Part shown: in pieces, positions 7,580 through 16,493 of the stretch
How the letters are laid out: every line of letters starts with the position of its first letter
Numbering within the stretch: the stretch's first letter is position 1
Source: CALFML01 sp044222245
Lineage (GTDB): Bacteria; Myxococcota_A; Polyangia; Palsa-1104; JAEUJZ01
Direction: 5' to 3'
Length of the DNA: 64,000 nucleotides
Assembly: GCA_044222245.1 (NCBI GenBank)
Contig: JBGANQ010000023.1
Span: 38,671-102,670, forward strand
Translations under genes and position numbers: made by a program
The notes under the pieces: model-generated
What the model was told of the DNA's origin: nothing
What the model saw: the letters and a program-made list of their open reading frames with translations, nothing else
The model's database searches: none

Positions 7580-9145
7580 ATGGCGATCCACAAGTCGGGA
7601 CTGGCGCGGCGGGCCGGCGCCTTATTTGGTCTGGGGCTGGCGGCGCTGCTCGGCTGCCCGGGCGAGGTCGGCGCGTTCTGCGGCTTTTTTGTCTCGGGCG
7701 CCGATGCTCAGCTCTACAATAACGCCTCGCAGGTAGCGCTGGTCCGCAAGGGCAACCACACGGTCATGACCCTGGCGAACAACTACAAGGGCCCGCCCGA
7801 GGACTTTGCCATGGTGGTCCCGGTGCCGGTGGTCCTGCAGAAGGAGCAGGTCAAGACCCTGGCGGCCGATGTCTTCAAGCACATCGACGAGCTGTCGGCG
7901 CCGCGGCTGGTCGAGTACTGGGAGCAGGACCCGTGCTACGTCCTGCCAAAGCCAAGCCCCATGCTGGGCATGGCCGCCAAGTCCGCCGGTGCGCCGCGGC
8001 GGATGGCCCGCGAGTCGGCCGACGATCTGGGCGTGACCATCGAGGCCAAGTTCGAGGTCGGTGAGTACCAGATCCTCATCTTGTCGGCCCGCGACTCCTC
8101 GGGCCTGGACAAGTGGCTGCACCTCAACAAGTACAAGATTCCCCAGGGCGCCGGCGATGCGCTGGCGCCCTACATCCGCGATCAGATGAAATTTTTTGTC
8201 GCCAAGGTGGATATCAAGAAGGTAAAGCGCGACGAGCACGGGCTGGTCGTGCTCTCGCCGCTGCGGTTTGGCTTTGACGACGCCGAGCTGCGCCTGCCGG
8301 TGCGCCTTGGTCTGCTCAACGCCGAGTCCAAGCAGGACCTCATCGTCTACCTGCTGAGTCCCGACAGCCGCTTCGAGGTCGCCAACTATCCCAACGTCTT
8401 TGTTCCCACCAACCTCGAAGTCGCCGACGCGGTGCGAAAGAGCTTCGGCAGCTTCTATGCAGAGCTGTTTGATGAGACGCTGCGCCAGCATAACAACAAG
8501 GCGGTGATCACCGAATATTCCTGGCAGACAAGCTCCTGCGATCCCTGTCCCACGCCGCCGCTGCAGACAAGCGAGCTATACCACCTGGCCGATGAGCAGA
8601 TCTTTCCCGAGCTCGCCCAGTCCTTGTCCGCTACGCCGCCGCCGGGTGCGCCGACGACAGCGCTCGCGGCGCCGCCGCGCAGCCAGCCCGGCCGGAGCCT
8701 GGGGCGGCGTCCGTGGTTTGGCGGCGGGCCGTCCTGGGTGCTGACGCGCCTGCATACCCGCTACGACAAGCAGACGCTCAGCGAGGACTTGCTGTTCCGC
8801 ACCGCCAAGCCGGTGGCGGGCGGGCGGGCCAACTGGGACGGCACCCTGGGCGAGCAGGGAGCGCAGATCCAGGACGGCGGCACCAATAACTTCCAGGGCC
8901 GCTATATCATTCGCCATTATTGGGAGGGACCGGTGGCGTGCAGCCACCCGGTGTATGGCCGCTGGGGGGGCCCGCCGGCGGGGACCAGCAAGGGAGCGGC
9001 GCAGCCGGCCAGGGACCTGGCCAACGCCCCGCGCGGCAAGCTCAAGCTGGCCGAGGTGGTGCAGTCGCCGCTACCGGCGCTCGGACTCAAGGGAATAGTG
9101 CGCAAGCTGCGCCCTGGCGAAGTTCAGGCCCAGACTCCACGCTGA
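7580..9145 (+). CDS. DUF2330 secreted protein
   Basis: The 521-residue protein begins with a signal peptide ending near PGEVGA, followed by FCGFFVSGADAQLYNNASQVAL and DFAMVVPVPVVLQKEQV. These are the hallmarks of the DUF2330 family, which is frequent in Myxococcota and has no established function. A Pro/Ala-rich segment lies around residues 355-375, before the C-terminal portion. TAGGAGG precedes the ATG at good spacing, so the start is well supported. It is likely periplasmic or surface-exposed. Confidence 0.88.
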   Translation: MAIHKSGLARRAGALFGLGLAALLGCPGEVGAFCGFFVSGADAQLYNNASQVALVRKGNHTVMTLANNYKGPPEDFAMVVPVPVVLQKEQVKTLAADVFKHIDELSAPRLVEYWEQDPCYVLPKPSPMLGMAAKSAGAPRRMARESADDLGVTIEAKFEVGEYQILILSARDSSGLDKWLHLNKYKIPQGAGDALAPYIRDQMKFFVAKVDIKKVKRDEHGLVVLSPLRFGFDDAELRLPVRLGLLNAESKQDLIVYLLSPDSRFEVANYPNVFVPTNLEVADAVRKSFGSFYAELFDETLRQHNNKAVITEYSWQTSSCDPCPTPPLQTSELYHLADEQIFPELAQSLSATPPPGAPTTALAAPPRSQPGRSLGRRPWFGGGPSWVLTRLHTRYDKQTLSEDLLFRTAKPVAGGRANWDGTLGEQGAQIQDGGTNNFQGRYIIRHYWEGPVACSHPVYGRWGGPPAGTSKGAAQPARDLANAPRGKLKLAEVVQSPLPALGLKGIVRKLRPGEVQAQTPR

Positions 9146-9232
9146 ATGTAGCACGCGCGGCGCCAGCGTCCCTGCAGGAAGGACGCTATGATCGCTCGCG
9201 CCTCTGGGCAGACTGTGAGAGTATTGGGTTAG

Positions 9233-12200
9233 ATGATGAGTCCTGCTCCCAAGGTCGCTGACCAGACAAGCCTCCTGCTGCAGGCTCTGCCCGAGCAGAC
9301 TTTGCTACGGATTGTGACCGAGAATGCCCGCATCGGCCTGGTCATTGTCAGCCCCGATCGTCACTACATCTATGCCAACGCCACCTACTCTGAGCTTCTT
9401 GGCCTCCCAGCTGTCGGTCTAGTCGGTCGGCGGGTGCAGGACGTGCTGGCCGATGTCTATGAGGAGCAGATAAAGCCGCGCCTGGATCTCGCCTTCGCCG
9501 GGGAGCGCGTAAGCTATGAGCTGCGCAAGCCCGTCATCGATGGCGAGCGCTACTTCTCCGTCCGCTATGAGCCCTCGCTGGTCGATGGCGCCGTGGTCCT
9601 GGTCGTGGTCGTCGTCAGCGACATCACCGAGCGCCGGCAGACCCAGGCTGACTCCCGCCGGGTCGCCACGATCATGGAGTCCTCGGACGACGCCATCATC
9701 AGCGAGGATCTGGACGGAATCATCACCAGCTGGAGTCCCGGCGCCGAGCGGATGTTCGGCTATGCCTCGGCCGAGGTGGTCGGCCGCTCGATCGCCATGC
9801 TGATTCCCGCCGAGCGCCAGCACGAAGAGCTGCACATCCTCGACACGATTCGCCGCAACCAGCGCTTGCAGCACCTGGAGACCTTGCGGCAGACCAAGTC
9901 CGGTCGGATTATAAGCGTCCTTGTCACCATCTCGCCGATCGTCGATGCCACGGGAAAGATCATCGGCGCGTCCAAGGTGGCGCGCGACGTCAGCGAGCGC
10001 AAGCGCGTTGACGAGGAGCTGCGCTTTCAGCAGGCGATGCTGCTGACCGAGCGCGAGCTGACCCTGGACGGCATCCTGGTGGTCGATGCCGACTCCAAGG
10101 TCCTGTCGTACAATCAGCGCTTTGTGCAGATGTGGGGCATCTCGGCTGACATGCTCGCCACGCGCGCCGATATGGTGCTGCTGCTGCAGGTCAAGGACAA
10201 GCTGCGCCACCCCGAGAGGTTCGTTGCCCGGGTGCAGGAAATCTACGAACGGAAGGACGATTCGTCGCACGATGAGGTCGAGCTGGCGGACGGCCGCACC
10301 TTCGACCGCTACTCGGCGACGATGCGTAACTCCGATGGGCGCTACTACGGGCGGGTGTGGTACTTCCGCGATGTGACTGAGCAGAAGCGAGCCGAGGCGG
10401 CGCTGCGCGCCGAGCGGGATCGGGCGCAGCGCTATCTCGATACGGCCGAGGTCATTCTGCTCGCGCTGGACCTGCAGGGACGGATCACCGTCATCAACCG
10501 CAAGGGCTGCGAGCTGCTCGGCTGGACCGAGGCAGAGCTGCTCGGACGCGACTGGAGCTCGACCTGCCTGCCCGAGCGCATACGTCACGGACTCGCCGAG
10601 AAGTACCAAGAGCTACTGACCGGAGACATCTCGATCGTCGAAAAGCCCATCCTCACCAGGACCGGCGAGGAGCGGCTCATCGAGTGGCGGACCCGGGTGC
10701 TCCGCGATGACGCCGGAGCCGCCATCGGCACCTTCAGCTCGGGCGCCGACATCACTGACAAGCACAAGGCGCAGGAGGCGCTGCGCACCGCGGAAGAGCG
10801 CATGCGGTTCGCGCTGCAGAGCGCCGGCGTCGGCATCTGGGACGTGGACTTCAAGTCCGGCAGCGCGCGCATGTCCGAGCTCCTGGAGTCGCAGTATGGC
10901 CTGACGCCGGGCACCTTTGGCGGCACCTATAAGGAGTTTATCCAAGGGGTGCATCCTGAAGATCGAAAGATGCTGCTGGGGACGATCGAGCAGGCGACCC
11001 GCTCGGGCGCCGATTTTTCGATCCAGCATCGCGCCCTGTGGCCAGATGGCACGGTGCGCTGGCTCAGTAACTCCGGCCGGATCCACCTGGGCGAGCACGG
11101 CGAGCCTGCCCGCGGGGTCGGCGTCTCTCTGGATGTGACCGAGCGCCACTCGCTGGAGGAGCGCTACCACCATGCGCAGAAGATGGAAGCCGTCGGCCGG
11201 CTGGCGGCCGGCGTCGCCCATGACTTCAACAACCTGCTCACCGCGATCCTTGGCTACTGCCAGCTGCTGCTGGCCGACTTCGAGCCCGACGATCCGCGGC
11301 GGTCGGACATCCTGGAGATCCACAGCGCCGGCCAGAGCGCGACGCGGCTGACGCGGCAGCTCTTGGCGTTTAGCCGCAAGCAGATCATCGAGCCGACGCT
11401 GCTCGATCTGAACGCGGTCGTTGGCAACATGCGGGGGATGCTCGGGCGCCTCATCGGCGAAGACGTGAAGGTCGTGCTGGAGCTTCAGCGCGACCTGGGC
11501 ACCATCAAGGCCGACAGCGGGCAGATGGAGCAGATCATCTTGAACCTGGCGGTCAATGCACGCGACGCCATGCCGCAAGGCGGCACCCTGACCATCAAGA
11601 CCTTGAGCGTCGAGCTGCAGCAGCCGCTCACCAGCCTCTATGTATCGTGCAAGCCGGGTCCTTATGTGGGACTTGTGGTGAGCGACACCGGCACCGGGAT
11701 GTCGCCGGAAGTCCAGGCCCACCTCTTTGAGCCGTTCTTTACGACCAAGGAGGCCGGCCGCGGCACCGGGCTTGGCCTGGCGACCCTGCACGGCATCGTC
11801 CTGCGCTGCGGCGGCGGCCTGCGCGTCCACAGTGAGGTCGGCAAGGGGACCGAGTTCACCGTGTACATTCCGCAGGCAACGGCCAGTGACCTGGTCGCTG
11901 CCGCGCCGACGCCGCCGGTCGGGCGGCCACAGGCTCGCCAGGAGACGGTGCTGTTCGTCGAGGACGCCGACGGACTGCGCGAGCTGGCCAAGCGGATGCT
12001 GGAGCGGCAGGGCTACGCTGTGCTGCTCGCGGCCAACGCCCAGGAAGCGCTGCAGCTGTTCGAGCGCCACCCGGGCATCGATGTCCTCCTCACCGATGTC
12101 GTTATGCCCGGTGGCAGCGGTCCAGAGCTGACCCGGCGCATGGTAGAGCAGAGGCCGCGGCTCAAGGTCGTCTATATGTCTGGATATACCGATGAGGCGA

Positions 12201-12301
12201 TCGTCCACCACGGGGTGCTCGACTCGCGGATCGCCTTTCTGCCCAAGCCGTTTACCGCAGAAGCGCTCGGCAACAAGATCCGGGAAGTGCTGAATCGCTA
12301 G
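9233..12301 (+). CDS. Hybrid sensor histidine kinase with five PAS domains and a C-terminal receiver
   Basis: The protein is 1022 residues long with no obvious transmembrane segment. Five consecutive PAS/PAC units occupy about residues 20-650; several end in motifs such as VVSDITERRQ, VARDVSERKR and GADITDKHKA. The HisKA region has the phospho-acceptor H663 in VAHDFNNLLTAILGY. The ATPase domain follows, with N-box NLAVNARDAMPQGG and G-boxes SDTGTGMS and GRGTGLGLATLHG. A receiver domain ends the protein, with D955 in LLTDVVMPG and a conserved Lys in PKPF. It is a cytosolic multi-input sensor that can phosphorylate its own receiver. No cognate regulator gene is adjacent. ATG codons at 9233 and 9236 are both possible starts. 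Confidence 0.93.
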   Translation: MMSPAPKVADQTSLLLQALPEQTLLRIVTENARIGLVIVSPDRHYIYANATYSELLGLPAVGLVGRRVQDVLADVYEEQIKPRLDLAFAGERVSYELRKPVIDGERYFSVRYEPSLVDGAVVLVVVVVSDITERRQTQADSRRVATIMESSDDAIISEDLDGIITSWSPGAERMFGYASAEVVGRSIAMLIPAERQHEELHILDTIRRNQRLQHLETLRQTKSGRIISVLVTISPIVDATGKIIGASKVARDVSERKRVDEELRFQQAMLLTERELTLDGILVVDADSKVLSYNQRFVQMWGISADMLATRADMVLLLQVKDKLRHPERFVARVQEIYERKDDSSHDEVELADGRTFDRYSATMRNSDGRYYGRVWYFRDVTEQKRAEAALRAERDRAQRYLDTAEVILLALDLQGRITVINRKGCELLGWTEAELLGRDWSSTCLPERIRHGLAEKYQELLTGDISIVEKPILTRTGEERLIEWRTRVLRDDAGAAIGTFSSGADITDKHKAQEALRTAEERMRFALQSAGVGIWDVDFKSGSARMSELLESQYGLTPGTFGGTYKEFIQGVHPEDRKMLLGTIEQATRSGADFSIQHRALWPDGTVRWLSNSGRIHLGEHGEPARGVGVSLDVTERHSLEERYHHAQKMEAVGRLAAGVAHDFNNLLTAILGYCQLLLADFEPDDPRRSDILEIHSAGQSATRLTRQLLAFSRKQIIEPTLLDLNAVVGNMRGMLGRLIGEDVKVVLELQRDLGTIKADSGQMEQIILNLAVNARDAMPQGGTLTIKTLSVELQQPLTSLYVSCKPGPYVGLVVSDTGTGMSPEVQAHLFEPFFTTKEAGRGTGLGLATLHGIVLRCGGGLRVHSEVGKGTEFTVYIPQATASDLVAAAPTPPVGRPQARQETVLFVEDADGLRELAKRMLERQGYAVLLAANAQEALQLFERHPGIDVLLTDVVMPGGSGPELTRRMVEQRPRLKVVYMSGYTDEAIVHHGVLDSRIAFLPKPFTAEALGNKIREVLNR

Positions 12302-12376
12302 GCTGCGGCGCCGCCGCGGGTCGCGCTGGGCGCACTTTTCTCGGCTCGCCCGGCGCGATCGTAATAACCTACCTGC

Positions 12377-13147
12377 ATGCGCCTGCTGCTTACCGGCCTG
12401 AACGGAACCCTGGCCCCCCGACTCGCTGCGCACGCAGGGGCGCGCGGCTGGGAGGTGATCGGCTGGAACCGGCAGCAGATCCCGCCCGAAGATGAGGCGG
12501 CGGCGGCGGCCTGGCTGGCGGCGCAGCGGGTGGATGCCATCGCACACCTTGCCTTTGGCGCGGAGTCGTGGGCGGCGCAGCTGGCCGCCTACGCCGCGGC
12601 GCGCGGGCTGCCCTTCCTTTTTACCAGCACCGCGATGGTGTTTGATCACAGGCCCGACGGCCCGCATCGCCCCGGCGATCCCCGCACGGCTCAAGACGAC
12701 TACGGCCGCTACAAGATCCGCTGTGAAGATGCAGTCCGCGCCCACCATCGGGCGGCCTGCATCGCCAGACTCGGCTGGCAGATCGATCCCGCGGCGCGCG
12801 GCAACAACATGGTGGCGGCGCTGGACGCGCAGCAGGCGCGCGAGCTGCGCATTCGCGCCAGCACGCGGTGGACGCCAGCCTGCTCGTTTATAGAGGATAC
12901 GGTCGCCGCCTTGCTGCGGCTGCTGGAGGCGCCGCCGGGAGCTACCGTGCACCTAGACAGCAACGCTCGGGAAGGACACAGCTTCGCCGACCTGGTGCGG
13001 GCGCTGCGGCGCGCCCTGGGTCGGCAGCAGTGGGTGGTCGAGCCGACAGCAGACTATGTGCACGACCAGCGGCTGCTCGATGCCGAGGAGCGGCTGCCCG
13101 GCCTGGCGGCGCGGCTCCCCGAGCTGCGCTCGGCCGCGGCGTCCTGA
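12377..13147 (+). CDS. RmlD-like NAD(P)-binding sugar-nucleotide reductase/epimerase
   Basis: The 256-residue protein starts MRLLLTGLNGTLAP, a Rossmann dinucleotide-binding turn of the extended SDR type with the third Gly replaced by Ala. A TSTAMVFD segment and the YGRYK catalytic motif match the RmlD/dTDP-4-dehydrorhamnose reductase group. It may reduce or rearrange a nucleotide sugar or a related carbonyl in the cytoplasm. It is a little shorter than typical RmlD (about 290 residues). No rml neighbours are present, so the substrate is unknown. Confidence 0.75.
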   Translation: MRLLLTGLNGTLAPRLAAHAGARGWEVIGWNRQQIPPEDEAAAAAWLAAQRVDAIAHLAFGAESWAAQLAAYAAARGLPFLFTSTAMVFDHRPDGPHRPGDPRTAQDDYGRYKIRCEDAVRAHHRAACIARLGWQIDPAARGNNMVAALDAQQARELRIRASTRWTPACSFIEDTVAALLRLLEAPPGATVHLDSNAREGHSFADLVRALRRALGRQQWVVEPTADYVHDQRLLDAEERLPGLAARLPELRSAAAS

Positions 13148-13207
13148 AGGCTCGGCCCGCTAGCTAAGCGAGGGCACCCACCGGACCAGAGCTCGGACCT
13201 CTGGCCG

Positions 13208-13228
13208 TCTGGTCGCGGGCCGACCAGA
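13208..13228 (+). terminator. GC-rich stem-loop, terminator-like
   Basis: TCTGGTCG (13208-13215) and CGACCAGA (13221-13228) form a perfect 8-bp stem with a 5-nt loop, about 60 bp after the RmlD-like gene. A second, weaker inverted repeat (CCAGAG/CTCTGG) lies just upstream. No U-tract follows, so termination is only a possibility. Confidence 0.35.
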
Positions 13229-13391
13229 GAGCCGCGAGCCTGCCGCCGCGACACCTGAACCCGGAGGGCCCGTAGTAAGGAGAGGTGGCCAAGCGGCGAC
13301 ACCGGAGGCGTTCCTAGCGCTGGAGCTGGGGCCGCGATCGCGTGGGCGCAGACTTTTGTGAATACGACGCCAGGGGGATCGTCTGTGACAG

Positions 13392-13416
13392 CTCGAGCCA
13401 ATCGGGCTCGAGGGAG
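13392..13416 (+). promoter_or_regulatory. Stem-loop touching the Shine-Dalgarno sequence of the next gene
   Basis: CTCGAGCC (13392-13399) pairs with GGCTCGAG (13405-13412) around a 5-nt loop. The 3' arm ends inside AGGGAG (13411-13416), the ribosome-binding site of the lipoprotein gene starting at 13422. Folding could limit ribosome access. Confidence 0.4.
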
Positions 13417-13421
13417 TGACC

Positions 13422-14213
13422 ATGGGAAATAGACTATTTTTTGGTGTCGGGCTGGCGTTTCTGGGTGCCTGCGGGAATCCGCAGCAGAAGGCGATTAATG
13501 AAGTCCAGTTCAGTCTTACTACGGCCGCTGCGGTGGGACGCACCGCGGCCCTGGCGATGGATGCGATGAAGGGGATGCCGGTTGCCTGCACGACGGTAAA
13601 GACCGCCTGCACGACGTACCCGTGTACTGCCGGCGCGGTGACCATTGCCCTGGGCCCCGGCTGTCCGCTGCCGCTCGGCGGCGCCGCCACCGGCACGGTC
13701 ACGGTCACCGGCAACTGGAGCAGCGTCGATCAGGCGACCCTGTCCCAGACCTTCACCGACGCCCAGGTCACCGCCCAGAGCAACAAGGCGCTGGCGATCG
13801 CCAGCGTCACCCAGGTCAGCGCCAGCCGCAGCGGCAACACCCTGACGATCAGCTACACCGGCGCCAACGCCGTTGCCGGCGCCTCGGGCAGCGCGCTGGC
13901 CGTGGGGGCGAGCGACACCTGGAGCCTGGCCGTGGACGGCAAGGGAACCGCCGATCCGGCCGACGACGTGGTAACGGTCAACTCGACCAGCGCCAGCGCC
14001 GGCGGCTTCAGCGGGGTGCGCGCCTCCTCGATCAAGAACGCCGTGCTCGATCCGACCTGCCAGACCAACCCCATCTCGGGCTCGGCGCAGATTACCGAGG
14101 TCTCGGGCGGACTGGTCCCGATCCCCACCATCATCGACATCAAGTTCCACAGCGCCTGCGACGGCTCGGCCGAGGTGAACGGAACGACGCAGCCGCTGCA
14201 GCTGCTGCCGTAG
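13422..14213 (+). CDS. Secreted lipoprotein, Thr/Ser/Ala-rich, unknown function
   Basis: The ATG at 13422 with AGGGAG upstream gives a 263-residue protein with a signal peptide and a lipobox (AFLGAC, Cys17). The mature part is rich in Thr, Ser, Ala and Gly, with beta-strand-like alternation (GTVTVTGNWSS, NTLTISYTGANAV) and few cysteines. It looks like a beta-sandwich or beta-barrel surface protein. No family is recognised. Confidence 0.75.
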   Translation: MGNRLFFGVGLAFLGACGNPQQKAINEVQFSLTTAAAVGRTAALAMDAMKGMPVACTTVKTACTTYPCTAGAVTIALGPGCPLPLGGAATGTVTVTGNWSSVDQATLSQTFTDAQVTAQSNKALAIASVTQVSASRSGNTLTISYTGANAVAGASGSALAVGASDTWSLAVDGKGTADPADDVVTVNSTSASAGGFSGVRASSIKNAVLDPTCQTNPISGSAQITEVSGGLVPIPTIIDIKFHSACDGSAEVNGTTQPLQLLP

Positions 14214-14304
14214 CCCGCCGCCCGCCGCCCGCAAGGGGTGTCGCTTTTGGTATGGAATCTGCATAGTTGGGCGTCATTGCTAGACGTCCTGACGTGGAGG
14301 TTCC

Positions 14305-16488
14305 ATGAACGCGACATCGGTGTCACAGAGTCGGACTTTTTTGCCCTGGTTCCCGGGCTTTATCTGGATCTTCTGGCTGGGCGCGCTGTTCCTTTTGGGC
14401 TGCTCCGCAAGCGTCTGTGACACCACCAATGACTGCGGCAGCGGGAGTGTCTGCGTCGCCCGGCTGTGCCAGCAGGTGTCGTGCGGCCAGTCTCTGCTCC
14501 TCAAAGACCCGGACAGCGAACAGTGCGTGGCGCTGTCCGGCTGCTTCCTGACCCAAGCCCAGCGCGGCTGGCAGAGCTGCACCAGCAGCGATCCGTGTGT
14601 GGGGCTGGCCGAAGACTCCTGTCTGGCCAGCTCCAGCTGTCAGCCGGCCTATGCCCTGGAAAAGCGGCCCGACGAAGCCAGCCAGTGCGGCGCCGCTGCG
14701 CGGTCCGTTCCCACCGGAGCCTCGCTGGCCGGTCAGGAAGGCTCCTTTCATGCGCCGCTGGTCTGCTCGCCAGCGGGGGCCCGGCGCAGCTACGCCGGCT
14801 GCCGCAGCCTGCCGGCGCTACCTTCGCCCTGCTCGGCTCTCGATGAGGGGGAGTGTGCCACCCGGGCCGAGTGCAAGTGGGGAGTCGTGCCGAGCTTCTT
14901 CAGCGCGCCGGTCGCCACCTGCTCCGAGCGGCGGCCGCTGCGCAGCCCCGAGTGCACCACCAGCCTGGGCAGCCTGGAGGAGCGCGAGATCTCCTGTCTG
15001 GTAAACCCGCTGTGCCAGCCCACCGGCAGCCGCTGCTACTGTCCGCCGGGCGCCTCGTGCCCGTGCAGCGGCGGCGCTTTCGTCGCCTGCGAGCACAACA
15101 GCCGCCTGCGCCCGTGCGCCGCCGACACCGACTGCAACCCCGGCGAGAGCTGCCAGCGCGGCGAGACCTGTCCGCAGGCGCGCGACGGCTTTGTCACCAG
15201 CACCGGCCACAGCCTGCCCTGCCTCGGCATCTGCGGCAAGAGCCCGTGCGACGGCCTGGACGAGGCGAGCTGCCACAGCCGCGCCGACTGCACCGAGATC
15301 TACAGAAGCGAGTGCTCGGAGGCGCTCAGCCAGTACTACTCGGTGTGCCCGCTCAGCCCGAGCGGCAGCGCGGTGGCCGGCTGCCTCTGCGACAACGTGT
15401 TTCAGCGCTGCGTCGCGGCGGAGCCGGTGCCCGCTGCCCCTGACCTGCGCAGCGAGCGGAGCCTCCTTGTGCGCGATCCGGAGATCGTCACCGACCCCGC
15501 CTTCCGCCTCGACAACGTGCTCAGCCGCTTTGCCCGGCCGGGCCAGGAGGCGCTCTTTGTCTCCCGCTGGTTTGCGCTCTACTCCCAGCCGCTCGGCCTG
15601 GCGAGCGGGGCCAAGGCGCCGCCGCGGCAGCAGCTCGCCTCCCTGATCAGCGCCCAGCGCGGCGCGGATCTGCGCACCTGGCTGGCCGAGAGCTGGCACA
15701 CCACGGCGCTGGTGAACCGCCTGGACCTGCTGCGGCCCGGTCACTGCGGCGAGGCGCGCATCGCGTTTGCCTACAACGGCGGCTACGGCAACGTGAGCCA
15801 GCGCATGACGCTGATCGTCGAGCTGGTCGTCCCCGACGACGGCCACGGCTGCCAGCAGGTGGCGCAGGCCTGGGCCGAGCTGTCGGCGATCGCCGACCCG
15901 GCAGAGCGGCTGGTGCGGCTCAAGGCCCTGTACGCGCCGCTGCTTCGGCCCGAGCACCTGGGGCAGGTGCGCAGCAACGAGTTTGTAAACCCCGCGCGCC
16001 GCGAGCCGTGGGAGATGCGCGAGTGGCACCTCGATGGCGGCGACCTGGTGCTGGCCCCGGCCAAGCAGGCGGTGGACGGGCGCTTCTCCGCCAGCCCCGA
16101 GCTGCTCGCCTGGGTGCAGGACAACCGCGCCGCCATCGCCGCCGGCACCGCCGAGATCCCGCAGCGCTTCCTGGCGGCGATGGTGCCGGTCGACGGCAAG
16201 CCGATCCGGCTCCTCGGCAGCAGCCAGGACGCCGGGCTCAAGGCGGCGCAAAAGTGGCTGAACCGGGAGAGCTGCGCCGGCTGTCACCTCGGCTCGACCG
16301 ACACCCCGTTTGTGCACCTGGGCGAGCGGCTGGCGCTCTCCGGAGAAGCTCGGCCGAGCGGACGCGCGGTGGTGAGCAGCTTCCTGCGCGAGCAGCTGGG
16401 CGAGCGGGCGCGGACGCTGCGCGCGCTGCTGCAAGGCGGAGCCAAGGCCCAGGCGCTGCGTTTCGCGGCGCCGCTGCGCGTGCACTAA
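14305..16488 (+). CDS. Large Cys-rich lipoprotein with a C-terminal haem-c motif
   Basis: The 727-residue protein starts with a long hydrophobic signal and a lipobox (FLLGC, Cys33). Residues ~34-380 contain around 50 cysteines in many short repeats such as CDTTNDCGSGSVC and CAADTDCNPGESC, which suggests a disulfide-rich extracytoplasmic domain. A different, Cys-poor domain of ~250 residues follows (DLRTWLAESWHTTALVNRLD). Near the C-terminus lies one CAGCH (657-661), a c-type haem attachment motif. It heads a tight four-gene run (next start 5 bp after its stop). GTGGAGG precedes the ATG. The role is unknown; the single haem hints at electron transfer or haem sensing at the envelope. Confidence 0.85.
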   Translation: MNATSVSQSRTFLPWFPGFIWIFWLGALFLLGCSASVCDTTNDCGSGSVCVARLCQQVSCGQSLLLKDPDSEQCVALSGCFLTQAQRGWQSCTSSDPCVGLAEDSCLASSSCQPAYALEKRPDEASQCGAAARSVPTGASLAGQEGSFHAPLVCSPAGARRSYAGCRSLPALPSPCSALDEGECATRAECKWGVVPSFFSAPVATCSERRPLRSPECTTSLGSLEEREISCLVNPLCQPTGSRCYCPPGASCPCSGGAFVACEHNSRLRPCAADTDCNPGESCQRGETCPQARDGFVTSTGHSLPCLGICGKSPCDGLDEASCHSRADCTEIYRSECSEALSQYYSVCPLSPSGSAVAGCLCDNVFQRCVAAEPVPAAPDLRSERSLLVRDPEIVTDPAFRLDNVLSRFARPGQEALFVSRWFALYSQPLGLASGAKAPPRQQLASLISAQRGADLRTWLAESWHTTALVNRLDLLRPGHCGEARIAFAYNGGYGNVSQRMTLIVELVVPDDGHGCQQVAQAWAELSAIADPAERLVRLKALYAPLLRPEHLGQVRSNEFVNPARREPWEMREWHLDGGDLVLAPAKQAVDGRFSASPELLAWVQDNRAAIAAGTAEIPQRFLAAMVPVDGKPIRLLGSSQDAGLKAAQKWLNRESCAGCHLGSTDTPFVHLGERLALSGEARPSGRAVVSSFLREQLGERARTLRALLQGGAKAQALRFAAPLRVH

Positions 16489-16493
16489 GCGCC

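Noticed and set aside
10613..12952. Very long open frame antisense to the hybrid kinase (779 codons)
   Set aside because: It is a mirror of a gene with clear kinase motifs. Its own sequence is low-complexity Arg/Gln/Ala/Gly without any domain, which is usual in GC-rich DNA.
13278..13360. tRNA-Ser-like start (GGAGAGGTGGCCAAGCGGC)
   Set aside because: The D-arm-like start is present, but no anticodon stem, no GTTCGA T-loop and no matching 3' acceptor arm can be found.
14249..14262. TGGTATGGAATCTGCA as an RpoN promoter of the envelope operon
   Set aside because: Spacing is right but only TGG and TGCA match. It is too weak to list, although the position (43 bp before the ATG) is suitable.
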